DNA of 64,000 nucleotides, from positions 1 to 64,000 of the forward strand of contig DATEJK010000177.1 in the NCBI GenBank assembly GCA_035278025.1. The letters run 5' to 3'. Below, in pieces: positions 9,649 through 18,901 of the stretch. Under the pieces are notes generated by a model. The model did no database searches and was not told the DNA's origin. It saw nothing but the letters and a program-made list of their open reading frames with translations. The stretch is from JAICWP01 sp035278025 (GTDB lineage Bacteria > Acidobacteriota > Terriglobia > Terriglobales > Acidobacteriaceae). Each line of letters opens with the position of its first letter. Position 1 is the stretch's first letter. Made by a program: the position numbers and the translations under genes.

Positions 9649-11181
9649 ATGGCCACCGACACGCTTACGGCATCCATCGGCACCGGCTCCAGTGCCAGGG
9701 TATATAAGAACTTTATTGACGGCGAGTGGGTCGAATCCCGAACCGGGGAAATGTTCGAGGACCGCAACCCCGCCGACACCCGGGAAATCGTCGGCATCTT
9801 CCAGAAATCGGGAAAGGAAGATGTGGATGCGGCAGTGGACGCGGCCAAGCGCGCCTTCAAGAAGTGGCGTCTGGTGCCCGCCCCGCGACGGGCGGAAATC
9901 GTTTATCGCGCCTCCGAAATTCTGATCGAACGCAAAGAAGAGTACTCCCGTGACATGACCCGGGAGATGGGCAAGGTCATCAAGGAGACCCGGGGCGACG
10001 TGCAGGAGGCCATTGACACTGGCTATTTTATGGCCGGGGAGGGCCGGCGCATGTTCGGCCCCACCGTGCCTTCCGAGCTGCCCAACAAGTTTGCCATGGC
10101 TGTACGGCAACCCCTGGGCGTATGCGTAATGATCACGCCCTGGAATTTCCCCATGGCAATTCCCTCCTGGAAACTCTTCCCGGCTATCGTGGCCGGCAAT
10201 ACCTGCGTAATCAAGCCGGCGCAGGATACGCCGCTCTCGGTCTTCAACTTTGTGCGCGCTCTGGTGGATGCTGGCCTGCCCAAGGGCGTTATCAACGTCG
10301 TGACCGGATTCGGCTCGCGCATTGGCGGGCCTCTGCTCAACAACCCTGAAGTACGCGCCGTCTCCCTGACCGGTTCCACTGACGTGGGCCGCATCGTGGG
10401 CGAAGCCGCAGCCAAGACTTTCATACGCTGCTCGCTCGAACTGGGCGGCAAGAATCCCATGATCGTGCTCGACGACGCCAATCTTGAGCTGGCCATTGAG
10501 GGCGGGCTATGGGGCGCCTTCGGCACCACCGGCCAGCGCTGCACCGCCACCAGCCGCATCATCCTGCAGAAAGGCATTTACGACGAGTTCACCCGCCGGT
10601 TAGTAGAGCGCGCCAAAGCATTGAAGGTCGGCAACGGGCTGGACGAGTCCGTGGACATGGGCCCGGCGATCAACGAAGGACAGCTCACAACCGACCTCGA
10701 CTACGTGGAAATCGGAAAGAATGAAGGCGCCAAGATGCTGTGCGGCGGCAATCGTCTGGATTCCGGCGCCTGGGCCCACGGCTGGTTCATGCAGCCCACC
10801 GTGTTTGCCGATGTGGACCGCAAAATGCGAATCGCCCAGGAAGAAATTTTTGGCCCGGTGGTTTCGCTGCTGCCGGCTGACGACCTGGAAGACGCCATCG
10901 AGATCGCCAACAACATCAAGTATGGATTGTCATCCGCCATCTATACCCGCGATGTCAACAAGGCCTTCGCCGCCATGCGCGACCTGGAAGCGGGCATCAC
11001 CTATATCAACGCGCCCACTATCGGCGCTGAGGTCCACCTGCCCTTCGGCGGAGTCAAGCAGACGGGCAACGGCCACCGCGAAGGCGGCCTGGGGGCGATT
11101 GATTTCTATACCGAGTGGAAGTCGGTTTACGTGGACTATTCGGACAAGCTGCAGAAAGCGCAGATTGACCGGCCGGAGTGA
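9649..11181 (+). CDS. NAD(P)-dependent aldehyde dehydrogenase
   Basis: An ALDH-superfamily enzyme that oxidises an aldehyde to the acid. The catalytic Cys lies in TTGQRCTATSR (residue 298 from this start) and the general base Glu in SLELGGKNP (residue 264); the cofactor segment TPWNFPMAIPSWK is also intact. Two in-frame ATGs occur at 9643 and 9649; AAGGGGAG ends directly against the first, so only the second has a sensible spacing of 6, and I use it. The closest fit by motif feel is the alpha-ketoglutarate semialdehyde dehydrogenase / YcbD group, ending with YTEWKSVYVDYS, but the substrate is not proven. Alanine dehydrogenase begins 17 bp after the stop, suggesting a shared transcript and perhaps amino-acid catabolism. 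Confidence 0.88.
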   Translation: MATDTLTASIGTGSSARVYKNFIDGEWVESRTGEMFEDRNPADTREIVGIFQKSGKEDVDAAVDAAKRAFKKWRLVPAPRRAEIVYRASEILIERKEEYSRDMTREMGKVIKETRGDVQEAIDTGYFMAGEGRRMFGPTVPSELPNKFAMAVRQPLGVCVMITPWNFPMAIPSWKLFPAIVAGNTCVIKPAQDTPLSVFNFVRALVDAGLPKGVINVVTGFGSRIGGPLLNNPEVRAVSLTGSTDVGRIVGEAAAKTFIRCSLELGGKNPMIVLDDANLELAIEGGLWGAFGTTGQRCTATSRIILQKGIYDEFTRRLVERAKALKVGNGLDESVDMGPAINEGQLTTDLDYVEIGKNEGAKMLCGGNRLDSGAWAHGWFMQPTVFADVDRKMRIAQEEIFGPVVSLLPADDLEDAIEIANNIKYGLSSAIYTRDVNKAFAAMRDLEAGITYINAPTIGAEVHLPFGGVKQTGNGHREGGLGAIDFYTEWKSVYVDYSDKLQKAQIDRPE

Positions 11182-11198
11182 GATCGTCAAGCACAACC

Positions 11199-12311
11199 AT
11201 GATTATTGGCGTTCCTAGAGAGGTAAAGGACCACGAATCGCGGGTGGGCATTGTGCCCTCCGGCGTGAAGGCGCTCACCGATGCCGGGCACAAGGTACTG
11301 GTGGAAACTCATGCCGGCGAAGAGTCGTCCATGTCGGACGATGATTACAAGCATGCCGGCGCCGAAATCGCCGCCTCCGCCGCCGAAGTCTGGCAAAAAG
11401 CCAACATGGTGGTGAAGGTCAAAGAGCCCATCGCCAGCGAGTTCAAGCACCTGCGCAAGGACCTGACGCTCTTCACCTATCTTCACCTCGCGCCCCTGCC
11501 CGAACTGACCAACGAACTGCTGAAGCACACGGTTACCGGCATCGCCTATGAAACCATCCGCGACGGGCACGGCTCGCTGCCGCTACTGACCCCCATGTCG
11601 GAAGTCGCCGGACGCATGTCGGTGCAGGTAGGCGCTTCCTATCTGGAAAAAGAACGCGGCGGGCGCGGAGTGCTGCTGGGCGGCGTGCCCGGCGTGCCCC
11701 CGGCGCAGGTGTGCATTATCGGCGGCGGCATTGTGGGCACTAACGCCGCCAAGATCGCCCTGGGCATGGGCGCCATCGTCACCCTGGTTGATTTGAACCT
11801 CAACCGGCTGCGCGAACTGGACGACATCTTCAACGGGCGCGTCTACACCCTGGCCTCCAACTCCTACAGCATCGCCAAATCCACCCAGCACGCCGACCTG
11901 GTGATTGGCGCCGTGCTCATTCCTGGCGCCTCCGCGCCCAAGCTGGTCACCAAGGAAATGGTTTCAGCGATGAAGAAGGGTGCGGTCATCGTGGATGTGG
12001 CCATTGACCAGGGCGGCTGCATCGCCACCGCCCATCCCACCACACATAGCGATCCTTCCTACCTGGTGGACGGCGTGGTGCACTACTGTGTGACCAACAT
12101 GCCGGCCGCCGTGCCGCATACTTCTACCCTGGCGCTCACCAACGCTACCCTCCCCTACGTGATGAAGCTGGCGCAGCTGGGCGTGAACAAGGCCATCAAG
12201 GCGGAAAACGCCATCCGCGAAGGCGTGAACACCTTCCAGGGACACGTCACCTATCCCGCGGTGGCGCAGTCGCAGAACCGCGCCGTTAAGAACGTGATGG
12301 AATTGCTGTAG
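11199..12311 (+). CDS. ald: Alanine dehydrogenase
   Basis: A 370-residue enzyme starting at MIIGVPREVKDHESRVG, the family N-terminus; a frame extension to 11178 overlaps the upstream gene and is not used. It interconverts L-alanine with pyruvate and ammonia using NAD. Substrate residues K75 (in VVKVKEP) and H96 (in FTYLHLAP) and the Rossmann motif IIGGGIVGTNAAKIALGMGA are intact; VDVAIDQGGC is present as in characterised enzymes. It follows the aldehyde dehydrogenase. The stop codon (12309-12311) lies within a 26-bp tandem duplication. Confidence 0.95.
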   Translation: MIIGVPREVKDHESRVGIVPSGVKALTDAGHKVLVETHAGEESSMSDDDYKHAGAEIAASAAEVWQKANMVVKVKEPIASEFKHLRKDLTLFTYLHLAPLPELTNELLKHTVTGIAYETIRDGHGSLPLLTPMSEVAGRMSVQVGASYLEKERGGRGVLLGGVPGVPPAQVCIIGGGIVGTNAAKIALGMGAIVTLVDLNLNRLRELDDIFNGRVYTLASNSYSIAKSTQHADLVIGAVLIPGASAPKLVTKEMVSAMKKGAVIVDVAIDQGGCIATAHPTTHSDPSYLVDGVVHYCVTNMPAAVPHTSTLALTNATLPYVMKLAQLGVNKAIKAENAIREGVNTFQGHVTYPAVAQSQNRAVKNVMELL

Positions 12312-12353
12312 AAGCACTGATACGACCATTGCTTTAGAAGCACAGATACAACC
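12303..12353. repeat. 26-bp tandem duplication across the ald stop codon
   Basis: Two copies (12303-12327 and 12329-12353) differ at three positions; both contain a TAGAAGCAC core. The first copy carries the last codons and stop of ald. Confidence 0.8.
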
Positions 12354-12450
12354 TGGCGAATCAAAAACCTGACTTGTGGCGCGGGCGCTCTTACCGGCAA
12401 ACAGCCGCCTCTTGCGTTACACTCTTGGGCTTTGGCTGGAGCTACGGAAA

Positions 12451-12933
12451 ATGACTCCTGATCCCACCCTTCAACTTCTGCGCCACACGGTAGCCACCCT
12501 CGCCTATCGCGGCGGCAAAGCGGTACGCAACGCCCCGGAAAGCTTCCAGCGCTTCCAGGCAGGTCCGAGCACGCGCACGCCCGGGGAAATTCTGGCTCAT
12601 ATTTGCGACCTGCTGGACTGGGCCCTAGCCCTGGCCGACGGCAAACACGTTTGGCACGACTCCAGGCCGCTCCCCTGGGAGGAAGAAATTGTGCGCTTCC
12701 ATCGCGCACTGGAAACTTTCGACACGCGCTTGGCTTCCAGCCAGCCTCTGGGGTTCCCGGCGGAAAAGCTCTTTCAGGGGCCTATCGCCGACGCGCTCAC
12801 CCATGTGGGTCAGTTGGCAATGCTGCGCCGCATGGCGGGCGCACCTATACGCGGGGAAAACTACTTCCGCGCTGGAATCGAAGCCGGCCGCGTTGGCCGG
12901 GCCCAGGAAGCCGCGGTGCAGGAATTTGACTAA
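12451..12933 (+). CDS. DinB-like four-helix-bundle protein
   Basis: 160 residues from the ATG at 12451, preceded by GGAGCTACGGAAA; a longer frame begins at 12376 but its extra residues look non-coding. The pattern ILAHICDLLDWALALADG in the first half and DALTHVGQLAMLRRMAG near the end matches the DinB/YfiT putative metalloenzyme fold, whose histidines normally bind a divalent metal. DinB-like proteins are thiol transferases or of unknown function; none can be chosen here. It follows ald by 139 bp and may be separately transcribed. Confidence 0.7.
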   Translation: MTPDPTLQLLRHTVATLAYRGGKAVRNAPESFQRFQAGPSTRTPGEILAHICDLLDWALALADGKHVWHDSRPLPWEEEIVRFHRALETFDTRLASSQPLGFPAEKLFQGPIADALTHVGQLAMLRRMAGAPIRGENYFRAGIEAGRVGRAQEAAVQEFD

Positions 12934-13085
12934 CGGCAGGAACCGGGCAGTCAGGAGTCAGTGGTCAGTCGCCCGGCGGGAACCTGCCCTGGCCTTGCCG
13001 AGAGCAATCGCGCCACAAAAAATTACCCACAAAAACCAAGGGCACGGCGCCAAGGCCGTACCCGAAAATTCAATCTCAAAAACCT

Positions 13086-13598
13086 TTACTGCCGGAATGA
13101 TGTTCCGGTAGAGGAATCGCGATCGCCGGCACCCGCATCCGGCGGAGCGCTGGTCATCGCTGTTTCCGGATTGATAAGTCCGTCCTTGCTGGGCCCCAGA
13201 CCCAGAGCAATCAAGGCGCGGGAATCAGGCACCATCCTGGTCTGCCAGCCGTGATCTTCCTGGAAACGCGCCATGGCGTCGCGGGTCATCTGGTCCCAAA
13301 CTCCGCTGGGCGTTCCATGCAGGTAGTTCTGGCGCACCAGGGCTTCCTGGATGGCGCGGGTGCGCTCGGCATCAGGCCTTTGCTGGCCGCGGTATTTCCA
13401 CGCCATTTTGCGGCTGTGGCGCCCGCCGCGGCTATGCCGGGAGTGGCTGGAACTCACGTGCCGGCTTGAGTGGTGCGCGGCCGAGGCGTGCTTGTGGATA
13501 GCTTTTTTGGTTTTAGCGGCCGCTAAGCTGGTCAGCAGCAGCAGCGCCGAAAAGGTAGCGAGTATGCTCCGCGATCCGTTACCCCGCAAGTGATTCAC
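13086..13598 (-). CDS. Secreted peptidoglycan-binding-domain protein
   Basis: 170 residues starting at GTG 13598; a TTG four codons in (LRGNGSRS) is an alternative with a better-spaced GAGGTG. A signal peptide (SILATFSALLLLTSLAAA) is followed by a basic, His/Ser-rich linker and a PG_binding_1 module (RTRAIQEALVRQNYLHGTPSG, then WDQMTRDAMARFQEDHGW). The module binds peptidoglycan; no catalytic domain is attached. The C-terminal 35 residues are polar and probably disordered. It lies 150 bp downstream of htrA in the same direction. Confidence 0.82.
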   Translation of the reverse strand: MNHLRGNGSRSILATFSALLLLTSLAAAKTKKAIHKHASAAHHSSRHVSSSHSRHSRGGRHSRKMAWKYRGQQRPDAERTRAIQEALVRQNYLHGTPSGVWDQMTRDAMARFQEDHGWQTRMVPDSRALIALGLGPSKDGLINPETAMTSAPPDAGAGDRDSSTGTSFRQ

Positions 13599-13748
13599 CT
13601 CAAGAAGTTATGGTCCCAAGCCTTCCAGCAAAATCCTTGCCTGGAGTGCAACCAGCGACCCCGGCTGGGGAAGCCGCGCAGTACTGGCTGCCAGCATCAT
13701 CGCCGATTTGACCCTGGCACGCCAGCACTCTTTCGGAACTTCCGCTGG

Positions 13749-15353
13749 TTACGGAAGTGTACCGCCCATAAATATCGTTCCACCCTGCGGACCCACACCC
13801 CGCGGATGGACCAGGAAGACTACATCCTGACCGCTCTTAAGTCCAGAAACAATGCGGTTAAAGTCCTCCTCATTGTTCACCTTCTGCTTATTGACTTCCA
13901 GGATAACGTCGCCCCGGTTAAGCCCGGTATCGTCGGCGAAGGAGCCCGGTTTGACGTCTGTAACTACCACTCCATTGGTATTGCTCAGCCCCAGGCGGTC
14001 GGCCATGTCCTTGCTCAAATCATGCACGGTAACGCCCAGCTTGCTCTCGGTGGGTTGCACCTCATTGCCAGTTTCCGGCTCTTCACCCAGGCGGGCGCCG
14101 AACAGTTTCTGCCGGTCTGCCACGGTAACCGGCAGGGTAATTTTCTTGCTGCTGCGAACGATGCCCAGCTCCACTTTGGTGCCCGGTTTGCGGCCGGCAA
14201 TGTCGGCCACCAGTTCGTCGCCGGTCTTAACCGGCTTGCCATCTACCGCCACAATGGTGTCGCCCACCTGCACGCCCGCCTTGGCCGCGGGACCGTTGGG
14301 AACCACATTGGAAATTGTCACGCCCGAGCTGACGCCATAGACGCGCGCGATGGCGGGAATCGCCTGCGCATTGAACTCCACTCCGATGGAGCCGCGGGTG
14401 ACGCGATGCTCCGGCCCGATCAACTGGTCGTAAACATGGATGACGGTGTTGGAGGGCAGGGCAAAGCCCACGCCCGCGTAGGCGTTGGTCTCCGTGAGAA
14501 TGGCGGTATTGATGCCGATCACTTCGCCCGACATGTTGACCAGCGGACCTCCGGAGTTGCCGGGATTGATGGCGGCGTCGGTCTGGATGAAATTCTGAAA
14601 CTGCCGCGCGGGGACGATGTTGCGGCCGGTTGCCGAGACGATGCCGGCGGTCACCGTTTCCTGCAGGCCGAAGGGGCTGCCGATCGCCAGCACCCAGTCG
14701 CCCGGCACCATGCTTTCGGAATTGCCCAGCTTGGCCGCCGGCAACGGGCGGTTCAAGTCAATCTTGATGACCGCCAGATCGGTTTCCTGGTCGGTGCCGA
14801 TTACCTTGGCATCGTAGCTCACACCTGGAGGATCGTCTTTGAGCCGCACCCGGATGCGGTCAGCCTTCTCCACCACGTGCCGGTTAGTCACGATGTAGCC
14901 CTTGGAATCCACAATTACGCCCGACCCCAGCGAACGCTCGCGAATATCTGGGCCACCGCCAAACGTATCTGGCCCCTGCCCCTGCCCACCTTGGCCGCCC
15001 TGCCCGCCGAAAAAGCGGTCGAAAAAATCCTGAAAAGGATTTTGGTCGTCATCCCCACCGCCGCTCGGAGGGCCTATACGGCGGTGGGGATTCTTGATGG
15101 TGGTCTCGGTGTTGATGTTCACTACGCTGGGCTCGATTTGCTTGGCGATAGTGGCGAAAACGTTCGACATCTGGCGCGGCGACGGCACCTGCAAGGGGGT
15201 CGCATCGGCCGAGGAGTTCTTGCTTTCCTGTCCTCTGACGCCGTAGGACACCACTGTGCCGATCAGGATTCCGACCGCCAGGGTTACAAGAATGGTCAAA
15301 GCGTAGGCTGGGCGACGCGCCGTCAGCCTTGCCCAAAACGAGCGGGCATTCAT
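13749..15353 (-). CDS. HtrA/DegQ-type periplasmic serine protease
   Basis: 534 residues with an ideal ribosome site (GGAGGCAACGT before ATG 15353). Order of domains: membrane anchor (about 15-37), Gly/Gln-rich linker (GGQGGQGGQGQG), trypsin-like protease with His in VTNRHVVEKAD, Asp in ETDLAVIKI and Ser in NPGNSGGPLVN, then two PDZ domains (AAKAGVQVGDTIVAVDGKPV and DTGLNRGDVILEVNKQKV). Envelope protein quality control: degradation or chaperoning of misfolded periplasmic proteins. Slightly longer than DegQ because of the linker. Whether to call it DegP, DegQ or DegS is not decidable from sequence alone. Confidence 0.94.
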   Translation of the reverse strand: MNARSFWARLTARRPAYALTILVTLAVGILIGTVVSYGVRGQESKNSSADATPLQVPSPRQMSNVFATIAKQIEPSVVNINTETTIKNPHRRIGPPSGGGDDDQNPFQDFFDRFFGGQGGQGGQGQGPDTFGGGPDIRERSLGSGVIVDSKGYIVTNRHVVEKADRIRVRLKDDPPGVSYDAKVIGTDQETDLAVIKIDLNRPLPAAKLGNSESMVPGDWVLAIGSPFGLQETVTAGIVSATGRNIVPARQFQNFIQTDAAINPGNSGGPLVNMSGEVIGINTAILTETNAYAGVGFALPSNTVIHVYDQLIGPEHRVTRGSIGVEFNAQAIPAIARVYGVSSGVTISNVVPNGPAAKAGVQVGDTIVAVDGKPVKTGDELVADIAGRKPGTKVELGIVRSSKKITLPVTVADRQKLFGARLGEEPETGNEVQPTESKLGVTVHDLSKDMADRLGLSNTNGVVVTDVKPGSFADDTGLNRGDVILEVNKQKVNNEEDFNRIVSGLKSGQDVVFLVHPRGVGPQGGTIFMGGTLP

Positions 15354-15488
15354 ACGTTGCCTCCGGGAATAGTGCGCAAAAGGAGATTATACCTGCCGCT
15401 GTTAAGCGCGGGGAAACCCATGATGTTGTGCAAACTGGAACTCACCTAGGCATTAGACGCAGGAAAGCCGAAATTCGTTATCGGGGGG

Positions 15489-15524
15489 CCGCCAAAAGCG
15501 CCGCTTTTTTGTGGCCTGGCGGCG
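15489..15524 (-). terminator. Possible nested hairpin terminator downstream of the M20 operon
   Basis: An outer stem GCCGCC/GGCGGC encloses an inner AAAAGC-GCC-GCTTTT stem. The T-run is longer on the plus strand, so it is not an ideal terminator for the minus-strand operon that ends at 15573. Confidence 0.3.
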
Positions 15525-15572
15525 ATGTGTAAAGTGCCCCGCTCCGCTGCCGGCCACATCTATCTCCGATCC

Positions 15573-15905
15573 TCAATTTATCTGGCCGGCCAGCACCCCC
15601 AGAAAGATGCCTGTATAGGCGGCAATCGCTCCCACTATCACCAAAGCCCCGAACGCCAGCACGGTGAGCAGGTCAAACACCTGTTGCACACAACAGCGCA
15701 CCAGCTTCCACAATCCCCAGAGTTCAAGCACCACCAGCACGGGCAGGGCTAACCCGGCTAGAACGTAGGAATGCTGCAGGCGCGGGGCAAGAATTAAAAA
15801 GACGAATGCGGGCAGGAAGGCTAAAGCCGAAACGATGGCCAGCGCGGCGCCGCGAAAGAAAAGCTTCTCCCGCTGGCGCCAGGTTAATGGCGGAAACCAC
15901 GTCAC
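15573..15905 (-). CDS. Small tri- or tetra-helical membrane protein
   Basis: A 110-residue protein starting with GTG at 15905, which overlaps the amidohydrolase stop as GTGA, a typical translational coupling; a longer frame to 16019 would overlap that gene by 118 bp. It contains hydrophobic segments FFRGAALAIVSALAFLPAFV, VLAGLALPVLVVLELWGLW and LLTVLAFGALVIVGAIAAYT. I do not recognise a family. Coupling to the amidohydrolase and M20 peptidase suggests a role near the membrane in the same process, but no function is assigned. Confidence 0.65.
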   Translation of the reverse strand: MTWFPPLTWRQREKLFFRGAALAIVSALAFLPAFVFLILAPRLQHSYVLAGLALPVLVVLELWGLWKLVRCCVQQVFDLLTVLAFGALVIVGAIAAYTGIFLGVLAGQIN

Positions 15906-17608
15906 TGGGCCTCGAAAACCGCCTTGCCCGCCACCACTGTGCGCAGCACCCGTGTGTGCAGAATCTGGGCCGGCGGAACACGGGTGATGTCGCGGTCGAG
16001 GATCACAAAATCCGCCCACATGCCTGGCTGCAACATGCCCTTATCGTGCTCGGCGAACTGAGCGTAGGCGGAGCCGGTGGTGTAGGCGGCGATAGCCTGG
16101 TCAATGGTCAGTTTCTCTTGCGGAAAATATTCCGCCGTGCCCGCTTCATTCTTGCGGGTAACGGCGGCGTACAAACCGCGGAAGGGCGTGATCGGCTCTA
16201 CCGGGTAATCGGTTCCGAAGGCCAGCCACACCCGGTTTTCCAGAAAACTCTTCCAGGCATAGGAATAGCGGGCGCGTTGCGCTCCCAGCCGGGCCAGCGC
16301 CCAGTTCATGTCGGTAAGCAGGTGGTTGGGCTGCATGGAGGCGATCACGCCCAGTTCGCGGAAACGGGCGAACTGCGCGGCATCGAGCACCTGGGCATGT
16401 TCGACGCGCCAGCGATGGTCCTGAGTGCGCACCGCCTGCGGTTGGTGTTCCTGCAGGTAGCGTTCAGCCTCGGCGAAGGCCTGCAGCGCCATTTCCACCC
16501 CGCGGTCGCCGATGGCGTGGAATCCTACCTGGAAACCCGCCGCCGCCCGCTCGTCCATCATAGCGTTGAGTTTGGCCTGCTCAAGCCGCGGGATCCCGGA
16601 ATTCTGCGGATCATCGCTATAGGGCGCCAGCAGCGCCGCTGTACGCGAACCCAGCGAGCCATCCATGAAGCCCTTCAGCATGGCGGTGCGCAGCATGGGA
16701 TCGGACTGGGAATGATAGGCGCGGTGCTTTTCCAGGATGTCGAGCGAATCCACAAACGGCAGCCACTCGGAGAGTCGCAAGCTGAGCTGGCCTTCATTCT
16801 CCAGTTCCTCCGCCACCAGAAAATCGTCCCAGGCGGAGAAATCCTGGGCGGAGGTGATGCCCGACTGGGCGGCATCCTGCAGCGCGATCTGCATGGCCCG
16901 CAGATGCTGCGCCGGCGTAGCTTTGGGCTCTTTGGAGCTGACGAGCTCCATGGCGGAATCTTCCCGCAGGATGCCGGTAGGATCGCCGGCGGCATCGCGA
17001 TCAATCTTGCCACCCGGCGGATCGGGACTATTGCGCGTGATGCCCGCAGCCCGCAGGGCGGCGCTGTCGGCCACCGCGATGTGGCCGTCCACGCGTCCGA
17101 AAATTGCCGGGTGATCGCCGGTGACGGCGTCCAGGTCCTGACGCGTGGGCAGCCTTCCGCCCGGCCACATGGTGTGATCCCAGCCGCGCCCGCGAATCCA
17201 CTCCCCCGGTTGCGCGCTTTTCACCCGTTCGGCGATGCGCGCCTGCATCTCCTGGAGCGACCGGGTGCCGGTCAGGTCCACATTCATTCTGCCGAAACCG
17301 GCGGACGCCAGGTGGGTGTGTGCGTCGTTGAAGCCGGGCATCACAAATCGTCCTTGCAGGTCCACCATCCGCGTGCGTTTGCCCTTGAGTTTGGAGATTT
17401 CCCCATCGGAGCCAACGGCGATTACTCGGCCCTGGCCCACCGCTATGGCCTGGGCCCGGGGTTTGACTTCCACGTAGGGCGGCGAAAAAGTCTGCACCGC
17501 TCCGGTGTAGACGTTTCCGTGCAGATAAATCGTATCCGGGGAAGCGGATTGAGCGTGCGCGGCCATCATGGCTGCAGCCAGAAATGCAACAACAACCGCC
17601 GGTTTCAT
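15902..17608 (-). CDS. Secreted amidohydrolase family 3 (YtcJ-like)
   Basis: 568 residues from the ATG at 17608, which overlaps the upstream peptidase stop as ATGA. A signal peptide (MKPAVVVAFLAAAMMAAHAQ) precedes an amidohydrolase domain: metal-site motif GFNDAHTHLASAGFGRMNVD, DGSLGSRTAALLAPY, VGFHAIGDRGVEMALQAF and FGTDYPVEPITPFRG, all hallmarks of the YtcJ/N-substituted formamide deformylase group. It presumably hydrolyses an amide or cyclic amide in the periplasm; the substrate is unknown. Linked to an M20 peptidase upstream and a small membrane protein downstream, so peptide or amide scavenging is a reasonable inference. Confidence 0.88.
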   Translation of the reverse strand: MKPAVVVAFLAAAMMAAHAQSASPDTIYLHGNVYTGAVQTFSPPYVEVKPRAQAIAVGQGRVIAVGSDGEISKLKGKRTRMVDLQGRFVMPGFNDAHTHLASAGFGRMNVDLTGTRSLQEMQARIAERVKSAQPGEWIRGRGWDHTMWPGGRLPTRQDLDAVTGDHPAIFGRVDGHIAVADSAALRAAGITRNSPDPPGGKIDRDAAGDPTGILREDSAMELVSSKEPKATPAQHLRAMQIALQDAAQSGITSAQDFSAWDDFLVAEELENEGQLSLRLSEWLPFVDSLDILEKHRAYHSQSDPMLRTAMLKGFMDGSLGSRTAALLAPYSDDPQNSGIPRLEQAKLNAMMDERAAAGFQVGFHAIGDRGVEMALQAFAEAERYLQEHQPQAVRTQDHRWRVEHAQVLDAAQFARFRELGVIASMQPNHLLTDMNWALARLGAQRARYSYAWKSFLENRVWLAFGTDYPVEPITPFRGLYAAVTRKNEAGTAEYFPQEKLTIDQAIAAYTTGSAYAQFAEHDKGMLQPGMWADFVILDRDITRVPPAQILHTRVLRTVVAGKAVFEAQ

Positions 17609-18846
17609 GCCCCGACCCCGGTCAATGCCAGAGTGGCCAGCAGAATTCTTTTCAGCGCCAGTTCGCGGCCGGAGCAGTCGAACCATTCCTGCAGGGTATG
17701 GGCGCCGCCCCCCGCGCCGCCACCGCCGATGGCCACCGCGTCGCGGCCCAGGGACAGGGGAATGTTGGCGTCGGTGGAGGCACGCTGCACCTGCGAGGGA
17801 TTGCCCAGGTGCGAATCCACCGCGCGCAGCACGCGCAAAATGCGGGCGCTGGAGTCCAGTTCTCCCGCCGGCCGGCTGCCGATCACGTTGGCCTCATAGG
17901 CAAGAGCTCCGTTGCGCGCCCGGCCTGCATCTGCCATCAACGCCTGGTCGAGGGCAACGCGCAACGCCGCTTCCAGGCGGTCAATCTCCGCCGATGAAGT
18001 GGAGCGCAGGTCCACCCGCATGCTGGCCGATTCCGGAATGGAGTTCACCGAAGTGCCGCCGCGAATCACTCCGATGTTGAAGGTGGTCTTAGGCACGGCC
18101 GCCACCCGCACCTGGGTGAAGCGCTCGATAGCGCGGGCCAGCACGATGATGGGATTGGGCGCGCCAAAGTCGCTCCAGGAGTGACCCCCCGGGCCACGCA
18201 CCACAATTTCGAAGCGCCGGCTGCCCAGGGCCTCGGCCACGATGGAGTCCGAACCCGCTCCGTCCAGCACCAGCGTGGCCTTAATGGCCTCCGACCAGTG
18301 CGGGTCGGAGAAAATGTGGCGCATGCCGCGCAGGTCGCCTTCTCCTTCCTCGCCTACGTTGCCGATGAATACCAGCGGGCCCAGGTGGCGGATGCCGGCC
18401 CCCTGGAGCGCCCCAGCGGTGGCCAGCAGCGCGGCCACTCCGGCGCCATTGTCGGAAATACCCGGACCATACAAACGGCTGCCTTCGCGCCGCGGTCGCA
18501 ACGTGGTGCCCGCGGGAAATACCGTGTCTATGTGGGCGCTGATGGCAAGAAAGCGATTGCTGGGCTCCGTACCGCGTCGGATGCCGAATACATTGCCCAC
18601 TTCGTCAATGTGCACGTCCGCGAGTTCCAATTCGCGAAAACGCTCCGCCAGCCAGGAGGCGCGCTCGCCCTCACCGAAAGGTGGTCCGGCAATTCCGGCC
18701 AACTGCATCTGCCACTCGGCAATTTGGGATTCCTGGGCAGCGAACCAGCGAAATGCGGATTGCACCGGCGGGAGTACTGCCAGCCGGGCGATCTCCTGGA
18801 TGGAGGGCGCCACTTCTGCGGTTTCGGGGCGTGAACCGGGTGCCAT
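17605..18846 (-). CDS. M20 family zinc peptidase
   Basis: 413 residues. The dinuclear zinc site is visible: SAHIDTVFPAG (His), GPGISDNGAGVAALL (bridging Asp) and GNVGEEGEGDLRG (Glu pair); a dimerisation domain GPGGHSWSDFGAPNPI follows and a late His-rich segment GGAHTLQEWFD closes the site. The pattern matches tripeptide aminopeptidase T or acetylornithine deacetylase relatives; I cannot fix the substrate. First gene of a three-gene operon with the amidohydrolase and small membrane protein. No signal peptide, so it appears cytoplasmic, in contrast to its neighbour. Confidence 0.88.
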   Translation of the reverse strand: MAPGSRPETAEVAPSIQEIARLAVLPPVQSAFRWFAAQESQIAEWQMQLAGIAGPPFGEGERASWLAERFRELELADVHIDEVGNVFGIRRGTEPSNRFLAISAHIDTVFPAGTTLRPRREGSRLYGPGISDNGAGVAALLATAGALQGAGIRHLGPLVFIGNVGEEGEGDLRGMRHIFSDPHWSEAIKATLVLDGAGSDSIVAEALGSRRFEIVVRGPGGHSWSDFGAPNPIIVLARAIERFTQVRVAAVPKTTFNIGVIRGGTSVNSIPESASMRVDLRSTSSAEIDRLEAALRVALDQALMADAGRARNGALAYEANVIGSRPAGELDSSARILRVLRAVDSHLGNPSQVQRASTDANIPLSLGRDAVAIGGGGAGGGAHTLQEWFDCSGRELALKRILLATLALTGVGA

Positions 18847-18901
18847 GCGGGCGAAGCTTCATATTACAACGGAGCCCCTGCGGCGCGGGTGGAGTACTGC
18901 T

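Noticed and set aside
13590..15449. Long plus-strand open frame (619 codons) opposite htrA
   Set aside because: It is an antisense shadow: its translation is His/Gly/Arg-rich without any family feature, while the minus strand encodes a complete HtrA protease.
15806..17899. Long plus-strand open frame (697 codons) opposite the amidohydrolase
   Set aside because: Antisense shadow in GC-rich DNA; the minus strand has a signal peptide and all amidohydrolase motifs.
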